Assembly: GCF_008271465.1 (NCBI RefSeq)
Contig: NZ_VMDU01000004.1
Coordinates: 62,001 to 126,000, forward strand
DNA from: Tabrizicola flagellatus
GTDB taxonomy: Bacteria > Pseudomonadota > Alphaproteobacteria > Rhodobacterales > Rhodobacteraceae
Length of the DNA: 64,000 nucleotides
Direction of reading: 5' to 3'
A program made the position numbers and the translations under genes. Of this stretch, positions 48,759 through 57,663 are shown one piece after another; positions within the stretch are counted from its first letter, which is position 1; the number at the start of each line of letters is the position of its first letter. The notes beneath the pieces are model-generated. The model was not told the origin of the DNA and did no database searches. It worked only from the letters and a program-made list of their open reading frames with translations.

Positions 48759-49208
48759 ATGACCAAGACCCCGGATTTCACCAAAGTCATGCAGGACATG
48801 ATGGCTTCGTTCCCGGTTGACGCCTCGGCGTTCCAGAACGCGTTCAAGACCCAGGCCGCCTTCGCCGAGAAGTTCTCGAAAGTGGCGATCGAAGCCGCCG
48901 AGAAGTCGACCGAAATCTCGGCCAAGTGGACCAAGGACGCGCTGGCCAAGGTTGGCGAGATCGCCAAGGCCAAGGCCGAGCCGGCCGACTACACCAAGTC
49001 GATGACCGATTTCGCTTCGGCCGCCGCCGAGATGGCCGCCGAGAACCTGGCCGCCTTCGCCGAAGTGGCCAAGAAAGTGCAGATGGAAACCGTCGAGCTG
49101 ATGCTGGCCGCGGGCAAGGACATGTCGGAAGACGCCACCGCCGCCGTCAAGAAAGCCACCGCGGACGTGACCTCGGTCGCCAAGAAGGCCGCTGCGGCCG
49201 CGAAGTAA
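48759..49208 (+). CDS. phaP: Phasin PhaP
   Basis: 149-residue granule-coating protein, helical and Ala/Lys/Glu-rich, with typical phasin segments FQNAFKTQAAFAEKFSKVAIEAAEKS and LAAFAEVAKKVQMETVELMLAAGKDM. GGAG precedes ATG 48759. PhaR sites lie upstream and a strong terminator follows, so it is probably transcribed alone and derepressed when PHB accumulates. Confidence 0.94.
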   Translation: MTKTPDFTKVMQDMMASFPVDASAFQNAFKTQAAFAEKFSKVAIEAAEKSTEISAKWTKDALAKVGEIAKAKAEPADYTKSMTDFASAAAEMAAENLAAFAEVAKKVQMETVELMLAAGKDMSEDATAAVKKATADVTSVAKKAAAAAK

Positions 49209-49257
49209 GTCGCACCCGTATTCGTGACGAGTTCGGCGTCCCCCAAGACGCGTCAAA

Positions 49258-49284
49258 GGCCCGGAGGCGACTCCGGGCCGTTTT
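49258..49284 (+). terminator. Rho-independent terminator after phaP
   Basis: GGCCCGGAG-GCGA-CTCCGGGCC, a perfect 9-bp stem with a GNRA loop, followed by GTTTT. It is 50 bp after the phaP stop. This is the clearest intrinsic terminator in the window. Confidence 0.9.
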
Positions 49285-49441
49285 CATTCGGCCCGCCCCC
49301 GCCGAAAGGCCTCGCCACCGTGCGACGGCCATCGGGATCTTCGCCGATGCGGCACGGCCGGAAAGACCGCTGCGAAAGCTTTGCTTTTCGCTGCACCCTC
49401 CCCTAAGCTTCTCTGCAAGCGCATAATCCCGGGGGGGAACC

Positions 49442-49996
49442 ATGGCCGACACCGACAAGCCGCTTCTCATCAAGCGTTACGCCAGCCGCAGGCTCTACAA
49501 CACCGAGACCTCGGATTACGTCACGCTCGAAGACATCGCGGGCTTCATCTGCCAGGGGCGCGAGGTGCAGATCGTCGATCTCAAGACCGGCGACGACCTG
49601 ACCCGGCAATACCTGCTCCAGATCGTCGCCGAACACGAATCCAAGGGCGAAAGCGTGCTGCCCATGGATGTCCTGACCGACCTCGTGCGCAGCTATGCCA
49701 CTGGCATGCAGGCGGTGATGCCGCAGTTCCTCGCCTCCTCGTTCGAGATGCTGCGCGACAGCCAGGCCAAGATGATGGAGAACCTCTCCGCCTTTCCGAA
49801 CCCGATGGCCGCCGTCCCGGGCTTCGAGGCGCTGCGCAAGCAGCAGGAGGCCTTCCTCAAGTCGATGATGGGCGGCATGCCCGGCTGGGGTGGCTCGGGC
49901 CCGTCCAAGGAGGAGGACGCCCCCACCGCCGCGGACGACATCGCCGAGATCAAGAAGCAACTGGCCGAGTTGCAGAAGAAACTCTCCAAGCTCTGA
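49442..49996 (+). CDS. phaR: PHB synthesis repressor PhaR
   Basis: 184-residue repressor of phasin genes that senses PHB. The N-terminal PHB/PHA DNA-binding domain LLIKRYASRRLYNTETSDYVTLEDIAGFICQG is nearly canonical, and a C-terminal coiled coil ends EIKKQLAELQKKLSKL. GGGGGG precedes ATG 49442. The 5' region is TGC-rich (around 49370-49415), compatible with autoregulation. The next gene starts three bases after its stop. Confidence 0.95.
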   Translation: MADTDKPLLIKRYASRRLYNTETSDYVTLEDIAGFICQGREVQIVDLKTGDDLTRQYLLQIVAEHESKGESVLPMDVLTDLVRSYATGMQAVMPQFLASSFEMLRDSQAKMMENLSAFPNPMAAVPGFEALRKQQEAFLKSMMGGMPGWGGSGPSKEEDAPTAADDIAEIKKQLAELQKKLSKL

Positions 49997-49999
49997 GCC

Positions 50000-50947
50000 A
50001 TGGCCGAAACCGAAGGCCGCGTCACGCTCTGGGGGATCGAGGTCTTCGTCGCGTCAGCCGAGGAAGGCTCGATCTCGGCCGCCGCGCGCCGCCTTGGCGT
50101 CAGCCCCTCCGCCATCAGCCAGCAGATCAGCGCGCTGGAAACCGCGCTCGGCGCGACACTGCTCGACCGCGCCAGCCGCCCTGTGCAGGTGACGCCCGCA
50201 GGGGCGATGTTCCGCCGCCATGCCCAGACCATCCTCAATGCCGCCTCCGAGGCGCGGGCGGAGCTGGCCATGGCCGACCTGTCGGGCATGACGACGCTGC
50301 GCCTAGGCGTGATCGAGGATTTCGACAGCGACGTGACGCCGCATCTCCTCACGCTGCTCGCGCGCGACCTGAAGGGCTGCCGCTTCCTGCTCGAAACCGG
50401 CGCCAGCCACCGGCTGCTCGACCAGCTCGATACCCGGGCGCTGGACATCGTGATCGCGGCCGATTCCGGGGCCGAACAGGCGCCCGAAGACTGGCGCGAG
50501 GTGCACCCGATCCTTGCCGAACCCTTCGTCGCCGTCGCCCCCAGGGGACGCGGGATCGGGGACCTGCCGCTGATCCAGTACACCGCCCGGCACCTGATGG
50601 GCCGACAGATCGCCGCGCATCTCGCGCGTCACGGGGTGAAATCCGCCCACCGCTTCGAACTCGACAGCTACGCCGCGATCCTGGCCATGGTCGCGGGCGG
50701 CGAGGGCTGGACGATCCTCACGCCCCTTGCCCTGCACCAGGCCCGCGCCTTCCGCGCCCAGGTCGAGGTCCAGCCCCTGCCCGTCCCGCCGCTCGGCCGC
50801 ACCCTGTCGCTCTCGGCCCGCGCCGGCATCCTTCAGGACATGCCGGCCCGGATCGCCCGGCACCTGAAACCCCTGATCGCCGCCGAGGTCATCGCCCCCG
50901 CCCTGGCCGACCAGCCCTGGCTCGCCCCCGACCTGCGCGTCCTCTAG
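50000..50947 (+). CDS. LysR family transcriptional regulator
   Basis: 315-residue LysR-type regulator. The N-terminal winged HTH FVASAEEGSISAAARRLGVSPSAISQQISALE is followed by a substrate-binding domain. It begins three bases after phaR and is probably co-transcribed with it. The target and effector are not evident; sox genes and the aminotransferase lie downstream on the opposite strand. Confidence 0.9.
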   Translation: MAETEGRVTLWGIEVFVASAEEGSISAAARRLGVSPSAISQQISALETALGATLLDRASRPVQVTPAGAMFRRHAQTILNAASEARAELAMADLSGMTTLRLGVIEDFDSDVTPHLLTLLARDLKGCRFLLETGASHRLLDQLDTRALDIVIAADSGAEQAPEDWREVHPILAEPFVAVAPRGRGIGDLPLIQYTARHLMGRQIAAHLARHGVKSAHRFELDSYAAILAMVAGGEGWTILTPLALHQARAFRAQVEVQPLPVPPLGRTLSLSARAGILQDMPARIARHLKPLIAAEVIAPALADQPWLAPDLRVL

Positions 50948-50974
50948 CACTGCGCCGGGCTCTTGCCCTTTTCC

Positions 50975-51096
50975 AAATACTCCCGCCGGAGGCATCCGCC
51001 CGCCGCCCCGGGAACGGCCGTCGCAGGCTCGAGACAATGGCAAAAACACAATCATCCCCTCCCCCTCGTGGGGAAAGGGGATGGGGGAGGGGGGGC
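50975..51096. repeat. Composite intergenic element, copy 1 (with G-rich palindrome C)
   Basis: AAATACTCCCGCCGGAGG plus CATCCGCC (50975-51000), then ~55 bp, then the G-rich palindrome CCCCTCCCC / GGGGAAAGGGG with a GGGGG tail (about 51055-51096). The same two modules recur in the same order and spacing at 56146-56262. Confidence 0.75.
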
Positions 51097-51127
51097 GCCC
51101 CTGTGTCGTCGCGGGCGCCCGGCCGGA

Positions 51128-52315
51128 TCAGCCGCGCACTTCGGCGGCCGCCTCGACGATCGCCCGGGCGATGAAGTCCAGCTCGGCCTCGGTCAGCCGG
51201 GTCGGCAGGCGCACGTCGCAGGCCCGCATCAGCATGGCGCGAGTCCTGGGCAGGTCCGGCACCTCGCCCAGGAACTGCCAGTTCCAGAAGGCCCGCGCAT
51301 TGCCCTCGCTCAACCCGAAGACCTGCACGCCGACGCCGCGCGCCTTTGCCGCGGCCTGGAACTCCACCGCCTCGCGGTCGGTCCAGCCGCCGACCAGGTT
51401 GAACTGGATCGAATCCGGCGCGCGCTCCTCCGGTCCCAGGGCCTCGGGCACCGCCAGATGCGCCGACAGGTTCAACTGCGCCGCCACCCGGTCATGCCCG
51501 GCGCGGCCCTTGGCCACCCGCTCGGCCACCAGCGGCAATTGCGGCCGGATCACCGCCGCCGACAGGTTCTGCATGCGCAGATTGTAGAGCGGCAACCTGT
51601 TCTGCCAGTGCGCGCAGGAATTGGTCAGGCCGGGATGCTTCTTCCAGTTGGTCTCGTAGGCGCCCGACATGATGATCGCCTTGGCCGCGATCTCGGGATC
51701 GTCGGTGATCAGGATCCCGCCCTCGCCCGCGTTCACCAGCTTGTAGGACTGGAAGCTGAAACAGCCCACCTTGCCGATCGTGCCGATGTTGCGCCCGCCC
51801 CAGACCGTGCCCAAGGAATGCGCCGCGTCCTCGATCACCGGCACGCCCGCCGCATCGCAAAGGGCCATGATCGCGTCCATGTCCGAGGTATGGCCGCGCA
51901 TGTGGCTGATCATCACCGCATCCGCGCCCGGCAGCTTGGCGGCGAAATCCGCCATGTCCACGCGGTAGTTGTCACCCACCTCGACCAGCACCGGCACGCA
52001 ATCGGCATGCACCACGCTGGACGGGACAGCCGCGAAGGTGAAGGCCGGGATCAGCACCCTGGCGCCCCGCGGCAGGTCCAGCGCCTTCAAGGACAGGAAC
52101 AGCGCGGCGGAACAGGACGACACCGCCAGCGCATAGCGCGCGCCCAGAAGCGCCGCGAACTCCTGTTCCAGAAGCGCGACCGGAGCGTCCGAGGGCGCGG
52201 TATAGCGGAACAGATCGCCCGAACTCAGCAGCCGGTCGATCTCGGCCCGCGCGGCCTCGGGGATCGGCTCGGCGTCATAGACATTGGGGGCGATGGTCTG
52301 ACCGTCGGGGGCCAT
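51128..52315 (-). CDS. DegT/DnrJ/EryC1/StrS-family aminotransferase
   Basis: 395-residue PLP enzyme of the sugar-nucleotide/DegT family. The PLP lysine is in FSFQSYKLVNAGEGGIL, with VSSCSAALFLSLKAL for phosphate binding and DAAHSLGT for the pyridine Asp. AAGGTG precedes ATG 52315. It lies 94 bp downstream of soxG on the same strand. No sugar biosynthesis genes are nearby, so the substrate is open. Confidence 0.88.
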   Translation of the reverse strand: MAPDGQTIAPNVYDAEPIPEAARAEIDRLLSSGDLFRYTAPSDAPVALLEQEFAALLGARYALAVSSCSAALFLSLKALDLPRGARVLIPAFTFAAVPSSVVHADCVPVLVEVGDNYRVDMADFAAKLPGADAVMISHMRGHTSDMDAIMALCDAAGVPVIEDAAHSLGTVWGGRNIGTIGKVGCFSFQSYKLVNAGEGGILITDDPEIAAKAIIMSGAYETNWKKHPGLTNSCAHWQNRLPLYNLRMQNLSAAVIRPQLPLVAERVAKGRAGHDRVAAQLNLSAHLAVPEALGPEERAPDSIQFNLVGGWTDREAVEFQAAAKARGVGVQVFGLSEGNARAFWNWQFLGEVPDLPRTRAMLMRACDVRLPTRLTEAELDFIARAIVEAAAEVRG

Positions 52316-52409
52316 TCGTGCACCTTTTCTTAATCGCGCATTAAGAAAAGGTTTAAACCCGCCTTCGATCACACGCCAGTGACAAAAACCGGGGCCTGCG
52401 GCTTTCCGC

Positions 52410-52955
52410 CTAGATTTTCAGTCCCGCCCGGGCCGCGACCATGGATACTGTGGTCTCCAGCTCGTGCCAGGCGGTGCGGGCCATGGACCGGAACACCAGG
52501 ATCTCGAAGGCATGGTCCCCCGTGCGCAGGATCACCGCGTTCATGTGATTCACCTGTGTGCGCAGCGCGGTGCCCACCGGGCAGACCGGCAGCCGCAGAT
52601 CGACCGGCACCAGCCGCGCCAGCACCTCGACCGAGGCAGCGCCGGCCAGCGACAGGACCGTCCAGCCGTCGGTCTGGTCGGTCACGGCCACACCCTCGAT
52701 CGCGGGCGGGGCGACGCCGATCAGGAAGGCCTGCTCGCGCCCGGTCCAGACGATCCGCATCCCCTTCTTCTCGACAAAGGTGTTCGGCGCGGGCATGGCC
52801 AGTCCCAGCGTCTTCAACCCCTTCGCCGCCAGCTTCGCCCCGCCGGGAAACAGCGCGACCGAGGTGATCGGCCCGACCTCCACCTCGGCCAGGGTCACGC
52901 CGCCAAGCGTCAGGGAACGCCCTTCCAGGGCGGATTTCGCGATCAGTTCAGGCAC
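52410..52955 (-). CDS. soxG: Sarcosine oxidase gamma subunit SoxG
   Basis: Small subunit (181 residues) of heterotetrameric sarcosine oxidase. The segment VNHMNAVILRTGDHAFEILVFRSMARTAWHEL is typical of SoxG. It overlaps the 3' end of soxA by eight bases and closes the soxBDAG operon. Confidence 0.92.
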   Translation of the reverse strand: MPELIAKSALEGRSLTLGGVTLAEVEVGPITSVALFPGGAKLAAKGLKTLGLAMPAPNTFVEKKGMRIVWTGREQAFLIGVAPPAIEGVAVTDQTDGWTVLSLAGAASVEVLARLVPVDLRLPVCPVGTALRTQVNHMNAVILRTGDHAFEILVFRSMARTAWHELETTVSMVAARAGLKI

Positions 52956-55857
52956 GCAGCTTCTCCCCTTCCGGATCGTGGAACACGGGGGAACAGACCT
53001 CGCAGATCACGTCGAGGCCCCGCAGGTGATCGACCAGCCGCACCTTTTCGCCATGCCGGGCGCGGCCGTCCTTCAGGAAGCCCAGCCCGAGCCAGGCCCC
53101 GAGCGTGGGCGACCAGCAGACGCTGGTGACATAGCCCTGGTCGGTCTCGCGGTGGATCTCGGTCCCCGGCACGAAGAGATGCGCGCCCGCACTGATCGGG
53201 GCGCCGGCCTTCAGGCCCACCAGTTGCTCGCGCTCCGGCCCCCAGAGGCCGGGCCGCGTCGCCGCCGCCTTGCCGATGCAGTCCTTCTTCGCGCTGACCA
53301 TCTTCTCCATGCCGATGTCATGCGCGGTGACGCGGCCGTGGATCTCGGCATGGGTGATGAAGCCCTTCTCGATCCGCAGCACGTTCAGCGCCTCCATCCC
53401 GTAGGGTCCGCCGCCCATGGTCTCGGCTCGCGCGACCAGATCGCGGAACAGCGCCTCGCCATAGCGGGTGGGCACAGCCAGCTCATAGCCCTCCTCGCCG
53501 CTGAACGAGATGCGGAAGAGCCGCCCCTCCACCCCGCCGACGCGGACGGGTGCCACCCCCATGAAGGGCAGATCGACCGGCTCTTCCAGGAAGGACTGCA
53601 CCAGCGCCCGCGCCTTCGGTCCGGCCACGGCGAACTGCGCCCAGCTTTCGGTGACGCTGATGAAGCGCACCTGCCAGTCGGCACAGAAGGCCTGATGCAC
53701 GAAATCCAGATGCCGCATCACCAGTCCCGCCGCGGCGGTGGTCGTGGTCATCAGGTAATGATCCTCGCCAAGCCGGGCGCTGGTCCCATCGTCCAGCACA
53801 TGCCCGTCCTCGCGCAGCATCAGCCCGTAACGGACGCGGCCCACCGGCAGGGTCGAGAAGGTGTTCGTATAGACGAAGTCGAGGAACCTTCCGGCGTCCT
53901 TCCCCTGGATGTCGATCTTGCCCAGCGTCGAGACATCGGCCACCCCCACCGCCTCGCGCACCATCGCGACCTCGCGGTCGCAGGCCTCGCGCCAGGTGGT
54001 CTCGCCCGGTTTCGGGAAATAGGACGGCCGGTACCAGAGCCCCGCCTCGATCATCGGCGCATGCCGGTCGCGGCTCGCCTGGTCGGAGGTCAGGAAGCGT
54101 TGCGGCGCGAAGCCCTCGGCCCGGCCCCCCGCCCCCATCGCGGCGATCGACACCGGCGTGTAGGGCGGGCGGAAGGTCGTGGTCCCGGTCTCGGCAATCC
54201 CCCGCCCGGTCGCATCCGCCAGCACCGCCAGCGCCGCCACGTTCGAGTTCTTGCCCTGGTCCGGCGCCATGCCCTGGGTGGTATAGCGCTTCATGTGCTC
54301 GACCGACCGGAAGCCTTCCTGCGCTGCCAGCTTCACGTCCTTGGTCGTCACGTCATTGGCAAAGTCGAGCCAGGCCCGCCCCTTGCCCTCCACCGCCCAG
54401 AGCGCGCGGACCGCATAGGGCGCGTCCTCGGCCTGCGGCACCTCGATCTGCACCTTGCGGCCCAGCGCGGCGACGATCTTCTGCGCCGCCGCGTGGCCCG
54501 TCGTCAGCGCCCCATAGGTGGACATCGACCCGTTCGCCGCCCCCACCGCGACCAGTCCGGGCACCGCCCCCTCCATCGGCACGAAGGCCGCCAGCTCCTC
54601 GCTCCAGCGGGGCCTCCCGTTCATGTGGCAGGTCAGATGCAGCGTCGGGTTCCAGCCGCCCGACATGGCAAGGCAGTCCGTCTCGATCTGCAGGACATCC
54701 CCGCCCTTGCGCACCTGGATGCCGGCCAGCCCCAGCCGCCCCCAGCTGCCCACCACCTCGGCGCCCAGATGCACCGGGCAGTCCTCCACCGCCGAGGCAT
54801 CGGGCCTGGGGTCGATGATCGCCGCCACCGTCACCCCCGCCGCCATCAGCTCGCGTGCCACGGCCCGGGCCTGGTCGGTGTTGGCGAACAGGGTCACCCG
54901 CTTGCCGGGACTGACGCCATAGCGGTTCAGATAGGTGCGCACGGCCGAGGCCAGCATGATCCCCGGCCGGTCGTTGTCGGGGAAGGCGACCGGGCGCTCC
55001 AGCGCGCCCGCGGCGAGGACCGCATGCTTCGCCACGATCCGCCAGAAACATTCGCGCGGCAGGTTCGGCCGCGCCGGCTTGTGCAGCCCCACCCGCTCCA
55101 GCGCGCCATAGGTGCCGTGGTCATAGGCCCCGGTGACCGTGGTCCGCAGCATCAGCCGCACGTTCGGCAAGGCCTCCAGCTCGGCCAGGATCTGCGCCAG
55201 CCACTCGCCCGCCGGCACTCCCCCGATCACGCCCCCGTCCGACAGCAGCCGCCCGCCGAATGCATGGCTTTCCTCGCACAGGATCACATCCGCGCCCGCC
55301 CGCCCCGCCGTCAGCGCCGCCATCAGGCCCGAGGGACCCGAGCCGATCACCAGCACGTCGCAGAAGGCAAAGGCCTTCTCGTAGGTGCCCTCGTCGTGCC
55401 GGCCCGACAGGCTCCCCAGCCCCGCCGCCCGGCGGATCAGCGGCTCGTAAAGCCCTTCCCAGAAGACGCGCGGCCACATGAAGGTCTTGTAGTAGAACCC
55501 CGCCGACAGGAAGGGCGCGAGGTAATCGTTCACCGCCAGCAGGTCGAAGCGCAGCGACCCCAGCCGGTTCTGCGACTGCGCCACCAGCCCCTCGAACACC
55601 TCCTGCATCGTCGCGCGCACGTTCGGCGTCTGGTTCGTCGGCCCCACGACCTCGACCAGAGCATTCGGCTCCTCCGACCCGGCGGTCAGCACGCCGCGCG
55701 GCCGGTGATACTTGAACGACCGCCCGACCAGCCGCACGTCATTGGCCAGAAGCGCCGAGGCAAGCGTATCCCCCTTGTAGCCCGCGTAATCCTTCCCGTC
55801 GAAGCGGAAACGGACCGGCTTCGTCCGGTCGATCAGCCCCTTGCCGTCGATCCTCAT
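52948..55857 (-). CDS. soxA: Sarcosine oxidase alpha subunit SoxA
   Basis: 969-residue subunit that binds NAD and folate and channels formaldehyde from sarcosine to tetrahydrofolate. The N-terminal 2Fe-2S-ferredoxin-like region GYKGDTLASALLANDVRLVGRSFKYHRPRG is followed by the dinucleotide motif VIGSGPSGLMAALTAGRAG. The C-terminal half is a GcvT-like aminomethyltransferase domain. The ATG overlaps the soxD stop (ATGA). Confidence 0.96.
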   Translation of the reverse strand: MRIDGKGLIDRTKPVRFRFDGKDYAGYKGDTLASALLANDVRLVGRSFKYHRPRGVLTAGSEEPNALVEVVGPTNQTPNVRATMQEVFEGLVAQSQNRLGSLRFDLLAVNDYLAPFLSAGFYYKTFMWPRVFWEGLYEPLIRRAAGLGSLSGRHDEGTYEKAFAFCDVLVIGSGPSGLMAALTAGRAGADVILCEESHAFGGRLLSDGGVIGGVPAGEWLAQILAELEALPNVRLMLRTTVTGAYDHGTYGALERVGLHKPARPNLPRECFWRIVAKHAVLAAGALERPVAFPDNDRPGIMLASAVRTYLNRYGVSPGKRVTLFANTDQARAVARELMAAGVTVAAIIDPRPDASAVEDCPVHLGAEVVGSWGRLGLAGIQVRKGGDVLQIETDCLAMSGGWNPTLHLTCHMNGRPRWSEELAAFVPMEGAVPGLVAVGAANGSMSTYGALTTGHAAAQKIVAALGRKVQIEVPQAEDAPYAVRALWAVEGKGRAWLDFANDVTTKDVKLAAQEGFRSVEHMKRYTTQGMAPDQGKNSNVAALAVLADATGRGIAETGTTTFRPPYTPVSIAAMGAGGRAEGFAPQRFLTSDQASRDRHAPMIEAGLWYRPSYFPKPGETTWREACDREVAMVREAVGVADVSTLGKIDIQGKDAGRFLDFVYTNTFSTLPVGRVRYGLMLREDGHVLDDGTSARLGEDHYLMTTTTAAAGLVMRHLDFVHQAFCADWQVRFISVTESWAQFAVAGPKARALVQSFLEEPVDLPFMGVAPVRVGGVEGRLFRISFSGEEGYELAVPTRYGEALFRDLVARAETMGGGPYGMEALNVLRIEKGFITHAEIHGRVTAHDIGMEKMVSAKKDCIGKAAATRPGLWGPEREQLVGLKAGAPISAGAHLFVPGTEIHRETDQGYVTSVCWSPTLGAWLGLGFLKDGRARHGEKVRLVDHLRGLDVICEVCSPVFHDPEGEKLRA

Positions 55858-56117
55858 GCCTTCCGCTCCGCCACCAGTTCCACGCCGGATATCTCATGCG
55901 TCACCGTGTTTCGCGTGACGACCAGCCACTGCGCACAGCCCGCCTCGTGATACCAGAGGTCCTTCGTCACACCCGCCGGATTGTCCCGCAGGTGCAGGTA
56001 GTTATCCCACTCCGCCAGGGGCGCGCCCTCCGCCGGCCGGCGCAGGTAATCCTCCGCCCCGTAGTAGTAGAACTCCCGCCGGTCCCGCTCGCCGCACAAG
56101 GGACATGTCAGCCGCAT
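55854..56117 (-). CDS. soxD: Sarcosine oxidase delta subunit SoxD
   Basis: 87-residue zinc-binding subunit. The N-terminal MRLTCPLCGERDRREF has the Cys pair, and WYHEAGCAQWLVVTRNTVTHEI is the family C-terminal block. It is separated from soxB upstream by ~170 bp holding a composite repeat, and overlaps soxA by four bases. Confidence 0.95.
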   Translation of the reverse strand: MRLTCPLCGERDRREFYYYGAEDYLRRPAEGAPLAEWDNYLHLRDNPAGVTKDLWYHEAGCAQWLVVTRNTVTHEISGVELVAERKA

Positions 56118-56145
56118 GATCCGGCCCCCGCTTTCATCTGTCCGA

Positions 56146-56262
56146 AAATATCCCCGCCGGAGGCATCCGCCCTCTCGGCCAGGCGCAGCGCACCCGATCC
56201 CGCGGACGCCCGATGCCACGCGCCTCCCCTCCCCCAGATGGGGAGGGGATGGGGGTGGGGGG
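56146..56262. repeat. Composite intergenic element, copy 2 (with G-rich palindrome D)
   Basis: AAATATCCCCGCCGGAGG plus CATCCGCC (56146-56171), then ~50 bp, then CCTCCCCTCCCC-CAGAT-GGGGAGGGGATGGGGG (56222-56262). It sits inside the sox operon between soxB and soxD. Confidence 0.75.
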
Positions 56263-56290
56263 CTGCCGTCTGATCACGCATCACCCGCCC

Positions 56291-57541
56291 TCAATGCAAA
56301 TTGTGCTGCGACCCGGTGCCTTCTTCGTCCAGAAGATGCCCGGTCGCGAACCTGTCCAGCCGGAACTTCCGCGCCACCTCATGCGGCTCGCCCGTGGCCA
56401 TCAGATGCGCCATGCACCAGCCACTGGCCGGCACCGCCTTGAACCCGCCGTAGTTCCAGCCGCAGTCGATGAACAGCCCCTCGACATGCGTCTTGTCGAT
56501 GATCGGGGACCCGTCCGGCGTCATGTCCATGATCCCGCCCCAGGACCGCAAGACCTTGGCCCGCCCGATCATCGGCATCAGCGTCATGCCCGCTTCCATC
56601 ACATGCTCGACCATCGGCAGGTTCCCCCGCGCGGCGTAGCTTGCATAGAAATCCAGGTCGCCCCCGAACACGAGCCCCCCCTTGTCCGACTGGCTGATGT
56701 AGAAATGCCCCATGCCGAAGCTGACGACATGGTTGATGACCGGCTTCAGCCCCTCGGTGACGAAGGCCTGCAGGATGTGGCTCTCGATCGGCAAGCGCAT
56801 CCCGGCCATCGCCGCGACCTGGCTCGACCGCCCCGCCACCACGATCCCGACCTTTTTCGCCCGGATCGCGCCGCGCGTGGTCTGCACGCCCTTCACCACC
56901 CCGTTCTCGATGTCGATGCCCGTGACCTCGCAGTTCTGGATCAGGTCCACGCCCCGCCGGTCCGCCCCCCGCGCATAGCCCCAGGCCACCGCGTCATGCC
57001 GGGCTGACCCTCCGCGCGGGTGCAGAAGCCCGCCATAGATCGGGAACCGCGTGTTGCCGAAATCGAGATAGGGCAGATGCTCCCGCACCCCCTCGCGGTC
57101 CAGCAGGATCGCATCGTCGCCCTGATTGATCATCGCATTGCCACGCCGCACGAAGGCGTCGCGCTGCCCGTCGGAATGGAACAGGTTGATGAGGCCGCGC
57201 TGCGAATGCATCACGTTGTAGTTCAGCTCGGCCTCCAGCCCCTCCCACAGCTTCAGCGAATGGCTGTAGAACTCGCTGTTGCCCGGCAGGAAATAGTTGG
57301 CCCGCACGATGGTCGTGTTCCGCCCCACGTTCCCGCCGCCGAGATAGCCCTTCTCCAGCACCGCGACGTTGGTGATGCCGTGGTTCTTCGCCAGGTAATA
57401 GGCCGTCGAAAGCCCATGCCCGCCGCCGCCGATGATGACCACGTCGTATTCGGCCTTGGGTGACGGCTCGCGCCAGGCGGGCGTCCAGCCCCTGTTGCCG
57501 AACAGCCCCTCGGTGATGACCCTCAGCCCGGAATAGCGCAT
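56291..57541 (-). CDS. soxB: Sarcosine oxidase beta subunit SoxB
   Basis: 416-residue flavoprotein that holds the sarcosine oxidation site. The FAD motif VVIIGGGGHGLSTAYYLAKNHG is near residues 34-55. The His in VGRNTTIVRANYFLPG region and the C-terminal CGWNYGGFKAVPASG fit the family. ATG 57541 starts the conserved MRYSGLRVITEGLFGNRGW. It is the first gene of soxBDAG. Confidence 0.96.
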   Translation of the reverse strand: MRYSGLRVITEGLFGNRGWTPAWREPSPKAEYDVVIIGGGGHGLSTAYYLAKNHGITNVAVLEKGYLGGGNVGRNTTIVRANYFLPGNSEFYSHSLKLWEGLEAELNYNVMHSQRGLINLFHSDGQRDAFVRRGNAMINQGDDAILLDREGVREHLPYLDFGNTRFPIYGGLLHPRGGSARHDAVAWGYARGADRRGVDLIQNCEVTGIDIENGVVKGVQTTRGAIRAKKVGIVVAGRSSQVAAMAGMRLPIESHILQAFVTEGLKPVINHVVSFGMGHFYISQSDKGGLVFGGDLDFYASYAARGNLPMVEHVMEAGMTLMPMIGRAKVLRSWGGIMDMTPDGSPIIDKTHVEGLFIDCGWNYGGFKAVPASGWCMAHLMATGEPHEVARKFRLDRFATGHLLDEEGTGSQHNLH

Positions 57542-57663
57542 CGCTCTGCCTCCTGTCCCGGTCATCAAACCGGAACCGCCGGCATATTCAAGCCCGCGCC
57601 GCAATTTCCTTGGTCATCCGCGACATCACATGTCGGAGACGGTCTCGGCCCCGTCGCCATGGC

